From NCBI RefSeq assembly GCF_012844345.1, contig NZ_CP051625.1:3906001-3970000 (forward strand): DNA of 64,000 bases, read 5' to 3'. Shown here piece after piece: positions 40,115 through 52,008 of the stretch (position 1 is the first letter of the stretch; each line of letters starts with the position of its first letter). Under the pieces are notes generated by a model that saw only the letters and a program-made list of their open reading frames with translations, was not told where the DNA came from and searched no databases. The translations under genes were made by a program, and so were the position numbers. The DNA is from Pseudomonas sp. gcc21. Lineage in GTDB: Bacteria; Pseudomonadota; Gammaproteobacteria; Pseudomonadales; Pseudomonadaceae.

Positions 40115-42391
40115 GTGGCAAAGGCACATAACCTCGGGTTTCCCCGCCTCGGCACCCGCCGGGAATTGAAGTTCGCGCTTGAAGACTATTGGAGGCAGAA
40201 CACTACCGCGGATGATTTGCTGACGTCGGCCGCCGCGCTGCGGGCGCAGAACTGGGAGATCCAGGCAGACCTGGATCTGGTACCGGTAGGCGACTTTTCA
40301 CTGTACGACCATGTGCTGGACATGAGCTTTACCCTCGGCCACCTTCCGGAGCGCGTAAGGCAGCTAAAGGGCACCGAGCTGGATCATTATTTCCGCGTTG
40401 CACGGGGCCGTTCCCCCGCAGATTGCGGTTGTTCCGGCGTCGCGGCCGGCGAGATGACCAAGTGGTTCGATACCAACTATCACTATATTGTCCCCGAAGT
40501 TTGCGGCGATACCGCTTTCCTGCTCAACAGCCAACGGCTGGTGGACCAGATTGCCGAGGCCCGCAGCGCCGGTGTCACACCCAAGCCGGTGATCATCGGC
40601 CCGGTCACCTACCTGTGGCTGTGCAAGGCCCGGAGCGGCTATGACCGATTGCAACTCCTGCAGAACCTCCTTCCCGTGTATGGGCAGCTGCTGGAGCAAC
40701 TGGCTGATTCAGGCGTGGACTGGGTGCAGGTGGATGAACCCATCCTGGTCACTGAGCTGGACGCCGACTGGAAGCTGGCCTTCGAAACCGCCTACCACCA
40801 TCTGAAAGGTAGCCGCGCGAAATTGCTGCTGACCACCTATTTTGGTGTGCTGGGCGAAAATCTACAGCAAGCCTGCAATCTGCCGGTCGCCGGTCTGCAT
40901 GTGGATGCCGTTCGCGGCCGGCAGGAGGTTAACGCGCTGGTCGATTGGCTGCCGTCTCATAAAGTGTTGTCCCTGGGAGTGATCGACGGTCGCAATATCT
41001 GGAAGACCGACCTGAATGCTTTGCTGGAGTGGCTGGCCCCTATTCACGAAAGGCTGGGGGATCGCCTGTGGCTCGCTGCCTCATGTTCATTACTTCATGT
41101 TCCGGTAGATCTGGAACTCGAAACCGAACTCGACCCGGAAATTCGCAGCTGGCTTGCCTTCGCCGTCCAGAAGCTGGACGAGCTCCGGTTGCTGCGATCC
41201 GCCCTCAACCACGGCACCGATGCGGTGGCCGAACAACTGGCGGCCAATGCCCGCGCCATCGCCAGCCGGAGGGCTTCCACGCGCGTCCATAACCCGACCG
41301 TGAAACAGCAGGTTCAGGCCATCACCTCCGATCTGGGCGAGCGTCGGAGCCCTTATCCTGTACGGGCCGAGCGACAGGCCGTCGCGCTGCAGCTGCCACG
41401 CTACCCGACCACCACCATCGGCTCCTTTCCGCAAACCACCGATATCCGTAAAGCGCGACTGGCCTACCGTAAACAGGAAATCAGCCACGAACTCTACGTC
41501 TCCACCATGAAAGGAGAGATCGAACGTGCGGTGCGGGAACAGGAGAAGTTGGGGCTTGATGTTCTGGTGCATGGCGAGGCCGAGCGCAACGACATGGTGG
41601 AATATTTCGGTGAGCAACTGGAAGGTTATCTGTTCACCCGTTTTGGCTGGGTACAATCCTACGGCTCGCGCTGCGTCAAACCACCTATCCTGTACGGCGA
41701 TGTCCAGCGCCCCAGCTCCATGACTCTAGACTGGACCGTCTACGCCCGCTCTCTCACAGACAAGCCGCTGAAAGGTATGCTCACCGGGCCGGTGACCATA
41801 CTCAACTGGTCCTTTGTGCGCGACGACCAGCCGAGGCGCGACACCGCGCTACAGCTAGCCCTGGCAATCCGCCAGGAGGTACTGGATCTCGAAGCCGCCG
41901 GCGTCAATGTCATCCAGATTGACGAAGCGGCCCTGCGCGAGGGGCTGCCCCTGCGACGTTCCCAGTGGCAGGACTATCTGGACTGGACCGTGGACGCCTT
42001 TCGCATTACCGCAAACGGCGTCAGGGATACCACCCAGATTCACACCCACATGTGCTACTCGGAGTTCAATGACATTATCCGGGACATTGCACGTATGGAT
42101 GCCGACGTGATCACCATTGAAACCTCCCGTTCCGCCATGGAGCTGCTCGACGTGTTCGAGGAATTTCACTACCCCAACGAGATTGGCCCTGGGGTCTACG
42201 ACATCCATACCCCGAACATTCCGACAAAGGAACAGATGGTGGCGTTGATGAGCAAAGCGGCGGAACGCATACCGGCCGAACGCCTGTGGGTTAACCCCGA
42301 TTGCGGCCTGAAGACCCGTCGATGGGAGGAAGTTCTTCCAGCCTTGGAGAATATGGTCGCGGCTGCGCGGGAATTAAGGGGCATAGCGTGA
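40115..42391 (+). CDS. metE: Cobalamin-independent methionine synthase
   Basis: A 758-residue MetE of the usual length with two similar barrels. The N-terminal half begins [20 protein letters not shown]. The catalytic half starts at about 430 ([18 protein letters not shown]) and has the zinc ligands in [11 protein letters not shown] and NPDCGLKTR. It transfers a methyl group from 5-methyltetrahydropteroyl-polyglutamate to homocysteine without B12. The start is GTG at 40115, with AGGAG 10 bases upstream. MetR, divergent, is its expected activator. No B12 riboswitch lies in front of it. Confidence 0.97.
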   Translation: MAKAHNLGFPRLGTRRELKFALEDYWRQNTTADDLLTSAAALRAQNWEIQADLDLVPVGDFSLYDHVLDMSFTLGHLPERVRQLKGTELDHYFRVARGRSPADCGCSGVAAGEMTKWFDTNYHYIVPEVCGDTAFLLNSQRLVDQIAEARSAGVTPKPVIIGPVTYLWLCKARSGYDRLQLLQNLLPVYGQLLEQLADSGVDWVQVDEPILVTELDADWKLAFETAYHHLKGSRAKLLLTTYFGVLGENLQQACNLPVAGLHVDAVRGRQEVNALVDWLPSHKVLSLGVIDGRNIWKTDLNALLEWLAPIHERLGDRLWLAASCSLLHVPVDLELETELDPEIRSWLAFAVQKLDELRLLRSALNHGTDAVAEQLAANARAIASRRASTRVHNPTVKQQVQAITSDLGERRSPYPVRAERQAVALQLPRYPTTTIGSFPQTTDIRKARLAYRKQEISHELYVSTMKGEIERAVREQEKLGLDVLVHGEAERNDMVEYFGEQLEGYLFTRFGWVQSYGSRCVKPPILYGDVQRPSSMTLDWTVYARSLTDKPLKGMLTGPVTILNWSFVRDDQPRRDTALQLALAIRQEVLDLEAAGVNVIQIDEAALREGLPLRRSQWQDYLDWTVDAFRITANGVRDTTQIHTHMCYSEFNDIIRDIARMDADVITIETSRSAMELLDVFEEFHYPNEIGPGVYDIHTPNIPTKEQMVALMSKAAERIPAERLWVNPDCGLKTRRWEEVLPALENMVAAARELRGIA

Positions 42392-42609
42392 GGGCTGGTC
42401 TCGCTCAGTTTCGCAGGCAATCACCACAGGAGAACATTTAGGGGTTGGCTGTACACGCTCGCCCTCTGGGCAGGCGTGTTGCGGAAGGCAGGCCGAGCGT
42501 TCCCATGACAAGCGTTCAGGCAGCCCGCGTTGGCTGCTGGAAAATCGTCATCGGATCGGCTTCCCGCAGAGCAATGGCGGGATGCCTATGTCTCATGCAC
42601 GGGCCGTGA

Positions 42610-45600
42610 CTAGCCTGCGGTTAACACTGCCCGATGCTTCTTGAAGTTCTCCGCCTGCTCGAATATCTCCTTGTACACCTCATCCTGGGCCACCGGCGGG
42701 TAGCCGTGGTCCGCCAACACCAGGATCAGCTCGACCTTCAACTCAGCTTTTATGTCTGCCCGCTGATTCCAGTCGGTGTAGCGCACCTTGTCGTCCACCA
42801 CCTTCTTCACTGCAGTGGCGAGGGTCAGCAGTTTGTCTTCGGGGTAAGTGAAGTTGTACTGGAAGGCCAGCTTCTTGAGGATGTCGTAGAAGGCTTTTTC
42901 CTCAATATCCACTCCGAGGTCGGCATAGGATTGCTGCTCGTCTTTCAGAGCATGAATCAGGTCTACGAACTCGTTGGTAATGTCGTCCCAGACTTCGCCG
43001 ACATAGAGCGTATCGTCCTTGCGCTCATTGTAATGATCCACCAGCCTGCGAAACTGCTCCGCAAAATCCACGCCCTTGGCCTTGTTGATCTTCCTGAAGT
43101 CCTCGATAGCCTTGGCCAGCAGTTGCTGCAATAGCTTGATGCGCGTATTCGGCAGCTTGATCTTCTCGATCTTCGCCAGATAGTCATCGTCGAAGATATC
43201 CATCTCGCCCGCGCCGTCATCGCCCAGCTTGAAGATTTCCTCCACGCCGTCTGCCTTCAGCGCCTCGGCGACCATCTCGCGCACCCGCGCATTCATCTGC
43301 GCGATATCCGGCGCGTTGCCCCTGGTCAGCTTGAAGACAATGGAGCGCACTGCGAGGTAAAAATGGATCTGGTCGCGCTCGCCCTGGCTGACGCCCTCCG
43401 AGCCGCAGCAAATGTCATAGGCCGCCTTCAGGCGTTTCACCAACGCCATGAAGCGCTTCTCTATCTTGTCGGTGATCTGGGCATACTCCGCCGCCCTATT
43501 CAGGCAGTTGAGCTGCTCCAGCGGGCTGCCGGTGTAGTAGAGGCGGGCGTCGAACTGATGAAACAGCTTGTTGAGCAGATCCAGGTGGTCCTTCACCACG
43601 ATGATCGACTGGTTGATCTCTTCGATGTTCTGCTGGTCGGCCTTGTTGTAATGCGCCAGCGCCAGGTTCATCTGCTTCTTGATGCCGATGTAGTCGACTA
43701 CCAGACCCTTTTCCTTGCCCTGGAACTTGCGGTTCACTCGGGAGATGGTCTGGATCAGGTTGTGGCGCTGGATCGGCTTGTCGATATACATGGTATCTAG
43801 GAAAGGCACGTCGAATCCGGTCAGCCACATGTCGACGACGATGGCGATCTTGAAGTTGGACTTGGCGTTCTTGAACTGGCGGTCCAGCTCCTTGCGGTAT
43901 TCCTGCGTGCCGAGCATTTCGTAAAGCGCTTTCTCATCATCTTTGCCGCGGGTCATGATCATCTTGATCCGCTCCATCGGCTTGATTTCCTTGCGCTCCT
44001 GCTCGGTCAGCTCGACGCCTTCCTCGGCCGCCAGCACCTCATTCCACTCGGGGCGCAGCGCCACCACCTGTTGCCAGAAGGCATAAGCGATCTCGCGCTT
44101 GCTGCACACGAACATCGCCTTGCCCTTGAGCGTTGAGCCTTCTGCCACGCGCTTTTCATAGTGGTGCACAAAGTCGATGGCCAGCGCCTGGATGCGATCC
44201 GGGTCGCCGAGGATGGCGCTCATGTTGGCGCTGGCCTTTTTGCTTTCCTCGATCTGGTATTCGCTGGTGCCGTCTTCGGCACACTGGGCGTAATACGCCT
44301 CGATTTCCTTGAGCTTCTCGTTATCCAGCAGCACCTTGGCGGCGCGGCCTTCGTAGACGATGCGCACGGTGATCTCGTCCTTCACCGACTCGGTCATAGT
44401 GTAGCTATCGACTACCTCGCCGAACACATCCAGCGTCGCGTCAATCGGCGTACCGGTGAAGCCCACATAGGTGGCATTGGGCAGCGAGTCGTGCAGGTAT
44501 TTGGCAAAACCGAAGGTGCGCTTAACGCCCTTGTCGGTCACCCGCACCTTCTGGTCCAGATTTACCTGGCTGCGGTGCGCCTCGTCCGAGATAACGATCA
44601 CGTTGGTGCGCTCGGTCAGAAGCTCCGTGTCTTCAGTGAACTTGTGGATGGTGGTCAGGAATACGCCACCGCTGTTGCGGCCCTTGAGCAGTTCACGCAG
44701 ATGCGCGCGGCTTTCCACGCTGACCACCGTCTGGTCGCCAATGTAATTCTTGGCGTTGGTGAACTGGCCCGCGAGCTGGTCGTCCAGGTCGGTACGGTCG
44801 GTGATCAGCACAATGGTCGGGCTGCCGAACTCCACGCTCTTCATCAGCAGACGGGTGAGAAACAGCATGGTGTAACTCTTGCCGCAGCCGGTCGCGCCAA
44901 AGTAGGTGCCGCCTTTACCATCGCCCAGCGGCTTGCGGTGCAGGCGGATGTTCTCGTACAGCCTGTTGGCCGCGTAGAACTGCGGGTAGCGGCAGGCGAT
45001 TTTCTCCTGCTTGCGGGACACGTCCGGGAAGTAGATAAAGTGCCGAATCACCGCGCGCAAGCGATCCGGGTGAAACAGCCCCTCGATCATGGTGTGCAGA
45101 GCGTTGATGCCATCCTGCTCGATGCTCTCGTCACCCGTGACCTTGCGCCAGGTGTAGTAGAAATCGTAAGCCGCGAAGACCGAGCCCATGCGCGAGTTCA
45201 CCCCGTCGCTGATCACGCAGAGGGCGTTGTATTTCATCAGCTCGGGAATGGAGCGCACATAGCGCCTGGTCAGCTGTTCCCAGGCTTGAAAAATGGTCGC
45301 GTCTTCCCGCACAGCGCTCTTGAACTCGAACACCACCAGCGGCAGGCCGTTGATATACAGAATCGCATCGGGGATGCGCTTCTCGGTGCCTTCGATGACG
45401 AGCTGATTGACCAGCCGATAGATATTGCCGGTGTGGTAATCCGCGCGGGGCTCCACGACCAGAGTTTCTACCTCGCCCTCGATCGGCACGCGCTGTTCGG
45501 GCAGGCCGCTGTAGTCGATCAGCTGAATGTAGAGGTCTTTCTGGCTGTGCTGCGAGTGCTCGCGCTTGAGCAGAAAACCGTCTGCCACGCGCTTGTGAAT

Positions 45601-45846
45601 GGTCTTGTTGGAGTCATACAGATCCAGCGCTGGCAGGCTGTCTAGCTGCTGGATGACCGATTCGATCTCGCTCGCCGTGATGTTGTCGGCAGCATACTGC
45701 GTAGCCAGAAACTGGCGCAGATCATCCTTGATGAGGACTTCGCTGTTGCTGGCGCGCCGGATGCTGTCGCCAGTGAAGTGCGGATAACCCTGCTGCGCCA
45801 GCAAATCGATAATTGCCTGCTCCAGCTTGGCTTCGTTGAAACTCAT
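42610..45846 (-). CDS. hsdR: Type I restriction endonuclease, R subunit HsdR
   Basis: A 1078-residue HsdR. The nuclease motif at about 170-190 (DAILYINGLPLVVFEFKS) has the D...ExK residues. The SF2 translocase has FGATGCGKSYTMLFLTRLL as Walker A near 320, LITDRTDLDDQL, the DEAH box ISDEAHRSQ and the motif GFTGTP; VDMWLTGFDVPFLDTMYIDK and QTISRVNR follow. It cuts unmodified DNA with HsdM and HsdS. Those genes lie 3-9 kb to the right on the same strand, separated by toxin-antitoxin-like genes, so expression may be independent. GAGGAAGGGAG precedes the ATG. Confidence 0.95.
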   Translation of the reverse strand: MSFNEAKLEQAIIDLLAQQGYPHFTGDSIRRASNSEVLIKDDLRQFLATQYAADNITASEIESVIQQLDSLPALDLYDSNKTIHKRVADGFLLKREHSQHSQKDLYIQLIDYSGLPEQRVPIEGEVETLVVEPRADYHTGNIYRLVNQLVIEGTEKRIPDAILYINGLPLVVFEFKSAVREDATIFQAWEQLTRRYVRSIPELMKYNALCVISDGVNSRMGSVFAAYDFYYTWRKVTGDESIEQDGINALHTMIEGLFHPDRLRAVIRHFIYFPDVSRKQEKIACRYPQFYAANRLYENIRLHRKPLGDGKGGTYFGATGCGKSYTMLFLTRLLMKSVEFGSPTIVLITDRTDLDDQLAGQFTNAKNYIGDQTVVSVESRAHLRELLKGRNSGGVFLTTIHKFTEDTELLTERTNVIVISDEAHRSQVNLDQKVRVTDKGVKRTFGFAKYLHDSLPNATYVGFTGTPIDATLDVFGEVVDSYTMTESVKDEITVRIVYEGRAAKVLLDNEKLKEIEAYYAQCAEDGTSEYQIEESKKASANMSAILGDPDRIQALAIDFVHHYEKRVAEGSTLKGKAMFVCSKREIAYAFWQQVVALRPEWNEVLAAEEGVELTEQERKEIKPMERIKMIMTRGKDDEKALYEMLGTQEYRKELDRQFKNAKSNFKIAIVVDMWLTGFDVPFLDTMYIDKPIQRHNLIQTISRVNRKFQGKEKGLVVDYIGIKKQMNLALAHYNKADQQNIEEINQSIIVVKDHLDLLNKLFHQFDARLYYTGSPLEQLNCLNRAAEYAQITDKIEKRFMALVKRLKAAYDICCGSEGVSQGERDQIHFYLAVRSIVFKLTRGNAPDIAQMNARVREMVAEALKADGVEEIFKLGDDGAGEMDIFDDDYLAKIEKIKLPNTRIKLLQQLLAKAIEDFRKINKAKGVDFAEQFRRLVDHYNERKDDTLYVGEVWDDITNEFVDLIHALKDEQQSYADLGVDIEEKAFYDILKKLAFQYNFTYPEDKLLTLATAVKKVVDDKVRYTDWNQRADIKAELKVELILVLADHGYPPVAQDEVYKEIFEQAENFKKHRAVLTAG

Positions 45847-45933
45847 CGGGTACTCCCTTCCTCAATGACGGCAGTTTCGGTCAACATCTCGCCCAATAGT
45901 GCCAGCATTGCCCCCAGCGGCCAAACGTTGGCG

Positions 45934-46107
45934 CTATTGAATACCGGTCAGCCATTGGTTCGATACAGATTCGAGCAGGGCGATCTGTTGTTGATGGCGG
46001 GCTGCATTGGTTGCGAGCTTTTCTATATTCATCAGCTTCCAACGTACAGCAGGTAACTGCGCTGCGGCGGGCTCATCAAATTGGCTATTCGCTGCGCGGC
46101 CAAAAGC
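45934..46107 (-). pseudogene. Possible remnant of a small gene between hsdR and the toxin-antitoxin pair
   Basis: Reading on the minus strand after a TAG gives about 57 codons with no start until an internal ATG. Part reads QLPAVRWKLMNIEKLATN and HQQQIALLESVSNQWLTGIQ, ending at 45934. The RWKLMNIEKL pattern looks like the C-terminal helices of small accessory proteins found beside restriction or toxin systems, but I cannot name a family. It could be a decayed gene or chance. Confidence 0.3.
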
Positions 46108-46132
46108 TTGAATGGCTATCTATGATCGATGT

Positions 46133-46157
46133 ATAAACACATAAGCGCATAAACACA
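46133..46157. repeat. Two ATAAACACA direct repeats, candidate antitoxin operator
   Basis: ATAAACACA occurs at 46133-46141 and 46149-46157, 16 bases apart, just upstream of the ribbon-helix-helix gene. Repeats of this kind are usual binding sites for such antitoxins, giving autoregulation (inference). Confidence 0.45.
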
Positions 46158-46173
46158 CATTTGGGAGAGTTCG

Positions 46174-46413
46174 ATGGATACCGTTCGCTGGAACGTAGCT
46201 GTCTCGGCTGACACGGATCAGTCCCTTCGTATGTTTCTGGCCAGCCAAGGCGGCGGTCGGAAGGGTGATCTATCTCGTTTCATCGAGGAGGCAGTGCAAG
46301 CACACATACTGGAACTGACTGCGGAGCAAGCTAAGGCCTCGAACTCGCATTTGAGTGAGGCAGAATTGGCCGAGGCGATTGATGAAGCGCTCCAATGGGC
46401 ACGTGAACGCTGA
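46174..46413 (+). CDS. Ribbon-helix-helix antitoxin
   Basis: A 79-residue protein beginning DTVRWNVAVSADTDQSLRMF with the ribbon strand, followed by helices ending near HILELTAEQAKA, and an acidic C-terminal part. It resembles the antitoxins that pair with PIN toxins of this kind: the DNA-binding head represses the operon and the tail blocks the toxin. Its stop codon overlaps the toxin start by one base. Direct repeats upstream may be the operator. Confidence 0.75.
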   Translation: MDTVRWNVAVSADTDQSLRMFLASQGGGRKGDLSRFIEEAVQAHILELTAEQAKASNSHLSEAELAEAIDEALQWARER

Positions 46414-46823
46414 TGCGGGTGGTGTTGGATACAAATATCCTGTTCAGTGCTCTGATTTCTCCCCACGGCGCACCTGATACGATTTATCGCGCCTGGCGAG
46501 CGGCGCGATTCGAGATGGTCACCTCGCAGGCGCAGCTCGATGAAATCCGTAGAGCAAGCCGCTACCCCAAGCTCCAGAACGTTCTTCAGCCTGCCAAAGT
46601 TGGAGCCATGATTAACAATCTGCAGCGAGCAGTAGTGCTGGAGCGACTGAAAATTGAGGTCGAAGCCACGGATCCAGATGACTCGTTCTTATTGGCCATG
46701 GCACTGGCAGGTGAAGCGGATTATCTGGTCACCGGTGATCGGCGCGCAGGCCTGCTGCAACGTGGGCACATCGAACGCACACGGATTGTCACGCCTGCCG
46801 TATTCTGTTTGGAAGTGCTTTAA
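46413..46823 (+). CDS. PIN-domain toxin (VapC/COG1569-type putative RNase)
   Basis: A 136-residue PIN-domain nuclease. The acidic residues of the active site are visible: D in VVLDTNILFSALIS near residue 5, E in QAQLDEIRRASRYPKL, D in ATDPDDSFLLAMALAGEADY and D in YLVTGDRRAG. Such toxins cut RNA to arrest growth when the antitoxin is lost. It forms a two-gene unit with the upstream antitoxin, lying inside the split restriction locus. The catalytic set appears complete, so the toxin is probably functional. Confidence 0.85.
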   Translation: MRVVLDTNILFSALISPHGAPDTIYRAWRAARFEMVTSQAQLDEIRRASRYPKLQNVLQPAKVGAMINNLQRAVVLERLKIEVEATDPDDSFLLAMALAGEADYLVTGDRRAGLLQRGHIERTRIVTPAVFCLEVL

Positions 46824-46914
46824 CCTCGACTTTTCTTTTTGTCTCTACTTTGTTGATGCCTACATATGAGTGGGGGCTTTTGCACCGTTTCGTGGTCTTG
46901 ACAAGCGAGGTATT

Positions 46915-47304
46915 CAATAAACAAGCGCAATCTGTTCGACGAGATGATGCAGGGCGTCGATGAGATGGCGGCGCAGCGGGAGGCAAAATCCCCTTGCTCA
47001 GGTGACTGTCGAAAACCGACCCGCGCCCGAGGTAACGGCGGATGTGAAAAATTTTCATCTGATCCCAGTTTTTATTCGGTGACTGTCGCAGGCAGGCCCG
47101 CGCCCGAGGTGACGGCTGAGAGATCGTCGCTCTGAGAAAGAAAATGAAGATGTCACAACGGGTTTTCGCCATGCGCATACGAACCAGTGCTGAGACGCTG
47201 CGCAACTGGGAGCAGGACAAGTCCAAGCCGAACGCCCAGGCGTCGCTGCTGATAAAGCTGGTCGAGTAGTACCCTGATATGGTTGATCGTCTGGCTAGTG
47301 TCTA
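46915..47304 (+). pseudogene. Degraded HigA-type (XRE) antitoxin gene
   Basis: The segment encodes pieces of a typical HigA-family antitoxin in order. First comes KRNLFDEMMQGVDEMAAQRE, then after a frameshift PAPEV-like sequence, then VALRKKMKMSQRVFAMRIRT. ETLRNWEQDKSKPNAQASLL, a helix-turn-helix core, follows, then an in-frame TAG before YPDMVDRLASV. A stretch around 47000-47040 is repeated at about 47080-47118 (CCCGCGCCCGAGGT in both), so the frameshift may come from a tandem duplication. No intact HigB toxin is seen upstream. Confidence 0.7.
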
Positions 47305-47476
47305 AACGTTTAACGCAGTCTGAGTCCCGTAAATGAAGGTGAATTGTGGGCGTCCCGTGTCAGCATCAGAAACAATAATCCTGCGGTACTGATCGTATCG
47401 AGTTTACTTTTTCCACGATAGTCATACCCAAAGTATTGATTTTCCTCTTGGCATAAACTCGCGAATCGCTGGAGGC

Positions 47477-48478
47477 TTACCTGGCGGCAGAGGTCGGGGT
47501 GCTCAGCATATTCATGATCAGGCGAATCAGCGTTTCTTTCTGTTTCGGGTCGGACTCGGCAACCAGCAGTGTCAACGCCGCCAGGCCGGTGTCGTTGATT
47601 ATCGGCTGGCCGCTGGTATTCAGTAGTCTGCCGTTGCGGTGCAGAAAGTCTACAAACAGAAAGGCGCCGCTGCGCTTGTTGCCGTCGGCGAAGGGGTGGT
47701 TTTTCACCACGAAATAGAGCAGATGCGCAGCCTTGCTTTCCACGGTAGGGTAGGCCGGTTCGCCAAATACGCTCTGATCCAGGTTGCCGAAAATACCGGC
47801 CAGTCCAGCTTCGCGCACCTGGGCGAACAAGGCCGTCGCTTCACCGCGTGCCATCAGTTGCTGCTTGAGTTCACCCAGCGCTGCCATCGCTTCATCTGCG
47901 CTGGGCAACTTGCCGCCGGACTCACCGTCGGGCTCTTCCAATAAGCCCTCATCGTAGCGCTGCAACCACAGGAAGGTCTGGGTATAGCGCGAGACAATGT
48001 CTACCAGCCCGCGCCCGGCATCGCCGCTCAGCTCGGGGCTCTGTGCGGCTTTCTGAATCAGCTTCAGCGCCTGTTCCAGTTCGGGGGCATTTTTTTCGAA
48101 GCGGGTTTGACTCAATGCGTAGCCGTGCGTCAGGTATTGCCGCAGAACCCGCGTAGCCCATTGGCGGAATCGGGTGGCCTGGGTGGAGTTCACACGGTAG
48201 CCCACTGAGATAATGGCATCGAGGTTGTAATGCTTGAGACTTCTACGTACCTGCCGCTTGCCTTCCTGGCGAACTACCGAGAAATCCTCGGTAGTTGCAG
48301 GCTCATCCAGCTCCTGCTCGCTAAAGATGTTCTTGAGGTGGAGGCTGATGTTGTCAGTCGAGGTAGCAAATAGTTCAGCCATCTGGCTCTGACTGACCCA
48401 AAGGGTGTCGCTGTATAACTGAACTTCTACCTGATTGTCGTCGATCTGGTAAATTTCGATCTGCTTGTCGGTGGTCAT
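47477..48478 (-). CDS. RhuM-Fic fusion protein (virulence RhuM / Fic-DOC family)
   Basis: A 333-residue two-domain protein. The N-terminal ~120 residues are a RhuM-type region (QIDDNQVEVQLYSDTLWVSQ, then LKHYNLDAIISVGYRVNSTQ). The C-terminal Fic domain has the active-site loop HPFADGNKRSGAFLFVDFL, with Lys at the position seen in Doc-like proteins. Fic enzymes AMPylate or phosphorylate targets; here a toxin or modifier role linked to the restriction locus is likely but unproven. It sits between hsdS and the pseudogene, 139 bases downstream of hsdS on the same strand. Confidence 0.88.
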   Translation of the reverse strand: MTTDKQIEIYQIDDNQVEVQLYSDTLWVSQSQMAELFATSTDNISLHLKNIFSEQELDEPATTEDFSVVRQEGKRQVRRSLKHYNLDAIISVGYRVNSTQATRFRQWATRVLRQYLTHGYALSQTRFEKNAPELEQALKLIQKAAQSPELSGDAGRGLVDIVSRYTQTFLWLQRYDEGLLEEPDGESGGKLPSADEAMAALGELKQQLMARGEATALFAQVREAGLAGIFGNLDQSVFGEPAYPTVESKAAHLLYFVVKNHPFADGNKRSGAFLFVDFLHRNGRLLNTSGQPIINDTGLAALTLLVAESDPKQKETLIRLIMNMLSTPTSAAR

Positions 48479-48617
48479 CGGCTGTCCTGCCTCGTTAGTG
48501 CATGATGATTGGGTTCGCTGTGGCGAAACCGATCACCCGCCTGAGGCGTATGAACCTGCCATTGCAGTGGCATATCCTACTCCCGCTCTAATCTGTCGTC
48601 CGCGACCTTGCGCAAGA

Positions 48618-50040
48618 TCAGATCACCTCGGCGAGCAGCTGTTCGGCTTCGGGGATGCGCAGTTGGCCGGAGAGGAGTTTGGGAAGGAGGGTGTCGCGGA
48701 GCTTAGCGAGCCCTCGTGATTCTTCTCTCAATCGCGCAGTCTTTTCGAAAAGGCAACATGTATGGCCATGCCACGCATCGAGAATATAAGTTCCAGGGTC
48801 CAAAATAGGAATACTTGCCAGCTCGCTCAAGCTGAAGTTGGCTTGAACCGCCTGGACTGTTCTGGAGTGCACGATGTCTTTGATCTGCTCTGATTTCAAA
48901 GTTTGGTGAATATAATGACAAGTCGTTTTTGAGGTTGGTCTTATAAATGCTAAAGCTTGATTGGCATTCGAATAATTTAACTCGTGAGTGACTATCGCGG
49001 TCCGCCCGATCGTTCCCGCTATAGAAAACAATATATCCCCTTCTTTGAGGATCGATCTTTTAAGAACTCCTTCATGTATGCTCCGAGAAATTCTTTCTAA
49101 CCCATCGATGTTTATTTCATTGTTATCGCTAATATCTCGCACCTTCAAAAACTGAATCTCAGGTTTGTCGGGCGCTAAAGTTACAGCGGACTTGCTAGGC
49201 GTTGTTCCTTTCGAAATGATCTGAGTGAACTCTGAGAGTCGACCATGCTTCCATCCTTCCGGCACCCAGCCCATGGTTTCGGTAAACACAAAGCGATCTG
49301 GAAACTGCTGGCGGATGGCGGCGGGTAGGGTGTGGGGGTGTTCGGGCGATTGCAGCTGTGCGGCCTTGGCGCGGCGTTCGGCGCGGTCGGCCAGTTCGTC
49401 GGGAATCGGATTGCCGGCTGCCAGTGCGTTGTCGATCACCGGATCGAAGTCCACAAACCAGCTTTTGAACAACGCCTGCGCCATGGCTTCGAGCGTGGTG
49501 TTCATCTGGCGGTTGAGTTCGATTTTGTCGTCGAGGGTGCTGAGCATGTACGCGATTTTCACTTGATCACGGAGAGGTGGCAGCTCTAATGGAAAACTCT
49601 TGAGACTTGTAAAGTTGAATACGGGCTGAACAGATTTAGAATTCATCGCATGAATCAAATCTACCGTTCGCTGCCACGTAAAGTAATAGTAAACAAAGAG
49701 GTGATCAGCCTTGGCGGCGTTGACTCGTAATCTCATAGTGTTCGTTGATAGCAAATAATGCTCATCCCCTTGGCGTGGGGTAAGCACACCGACCTTGCCT
49801 ATTGTGCCAACTTTCGGGAAAATCAAATCTCCGATAAAACAATGGCTCCTTGGAATGGAATGGTATTTTTCTAGCGAAACGTGTCGAGTGTCAGACCAGT
49901 CGAAGCGCCGTCCTTGAATATTTTTACCCTGTACGACTAGAGCCCCTAGGTCAGTGTAGTCAGAGGTCTTTAGATTCGACCCAAAGGGGGCATCGCCCAA
50001 TTCGAGAGCTATATCCTCTACCTTGCAATGCTTAAAATCC

Positions 50041-50051
<11 letters not shown>
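48618..50051 (-). CDS. hsdS: Type I restriction-modification specificity subunit HsdS
   Basis: A 477-residue HsdS with two target-recognition domains of similar size. The first is at about 10-165 and the second at about 275-435. Each is followed by a conserved helical spacer (STLDDKIELNRQMNTTLEAM, then KLRDTLLPKLLSGQL at the end). The recognition domains appear richer in A and T than the surrounding genes, as is usual for these variable parts. It sets the DNA sequence recognised by HsdM and HsdR. It starts within the last bases of hsdM, overlapping by 11, so the two are translationally coupled. Confidence 0.93.
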
Positions 50052-51615
<1,564 letters not shown>

Positions 51616-52008
51616 GTGTTTCGGCTTTGCGAGGGGTGCGTCGGACTGCGCGCAGTGCATGCGTAAGCAGGCCGGAAAAAGCGGGCGGCAGGCGTTCCGT
51701 TGCCGGCGTGCTGCGTCCTGGTTGATGTCGGGGAGCATACGAGAGCAGAAGTGGGGATGTCCAACAAAAGCAGGCGCTTAAGCACAGTCAAGCGCTGGGG
51801 GAGCGGGTAAAACCGATATGGCTTTCGGGCAAGCACTGGAGCGTCCCGGCAATATACGCCGCCCGGGGCGAAGCGTGTGCGGTGCTGGCTTCTCTTTGTG
51901 CGCGACTTCTCCGTAGTCCGGCTGTCCGGATACGGAAAGGGTCATATTGCCTCGCCGTTTTTGCTCGTATACTGTTTATCTATCCAGTAAAAAGCAAAGG
52001 CATGCGCC
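51616..52008. other. Divergent intergenic region between hsdM and umuD
   Basis: About 390 bases without a supported gene. The only clear element is the LexA box at 51972-51987. The hsdM promoter must lie here but is not recognisable. Confidence 0.5.
51972..51987. promoter_or_regulatory. LexA (SOS) box of umuDC
   Basis: CTGTTTATCTATCCAG is a CTG-N10-CAG site 22 bases upstream of the umuD start, well placed to repress the operon. Confidence 0.88.

Noticed and set aside
44161..45645. 494-codon open frame antisense to hsdR
   Set aside because: Shadow frame; hsdR motifs on the other strand are complete.
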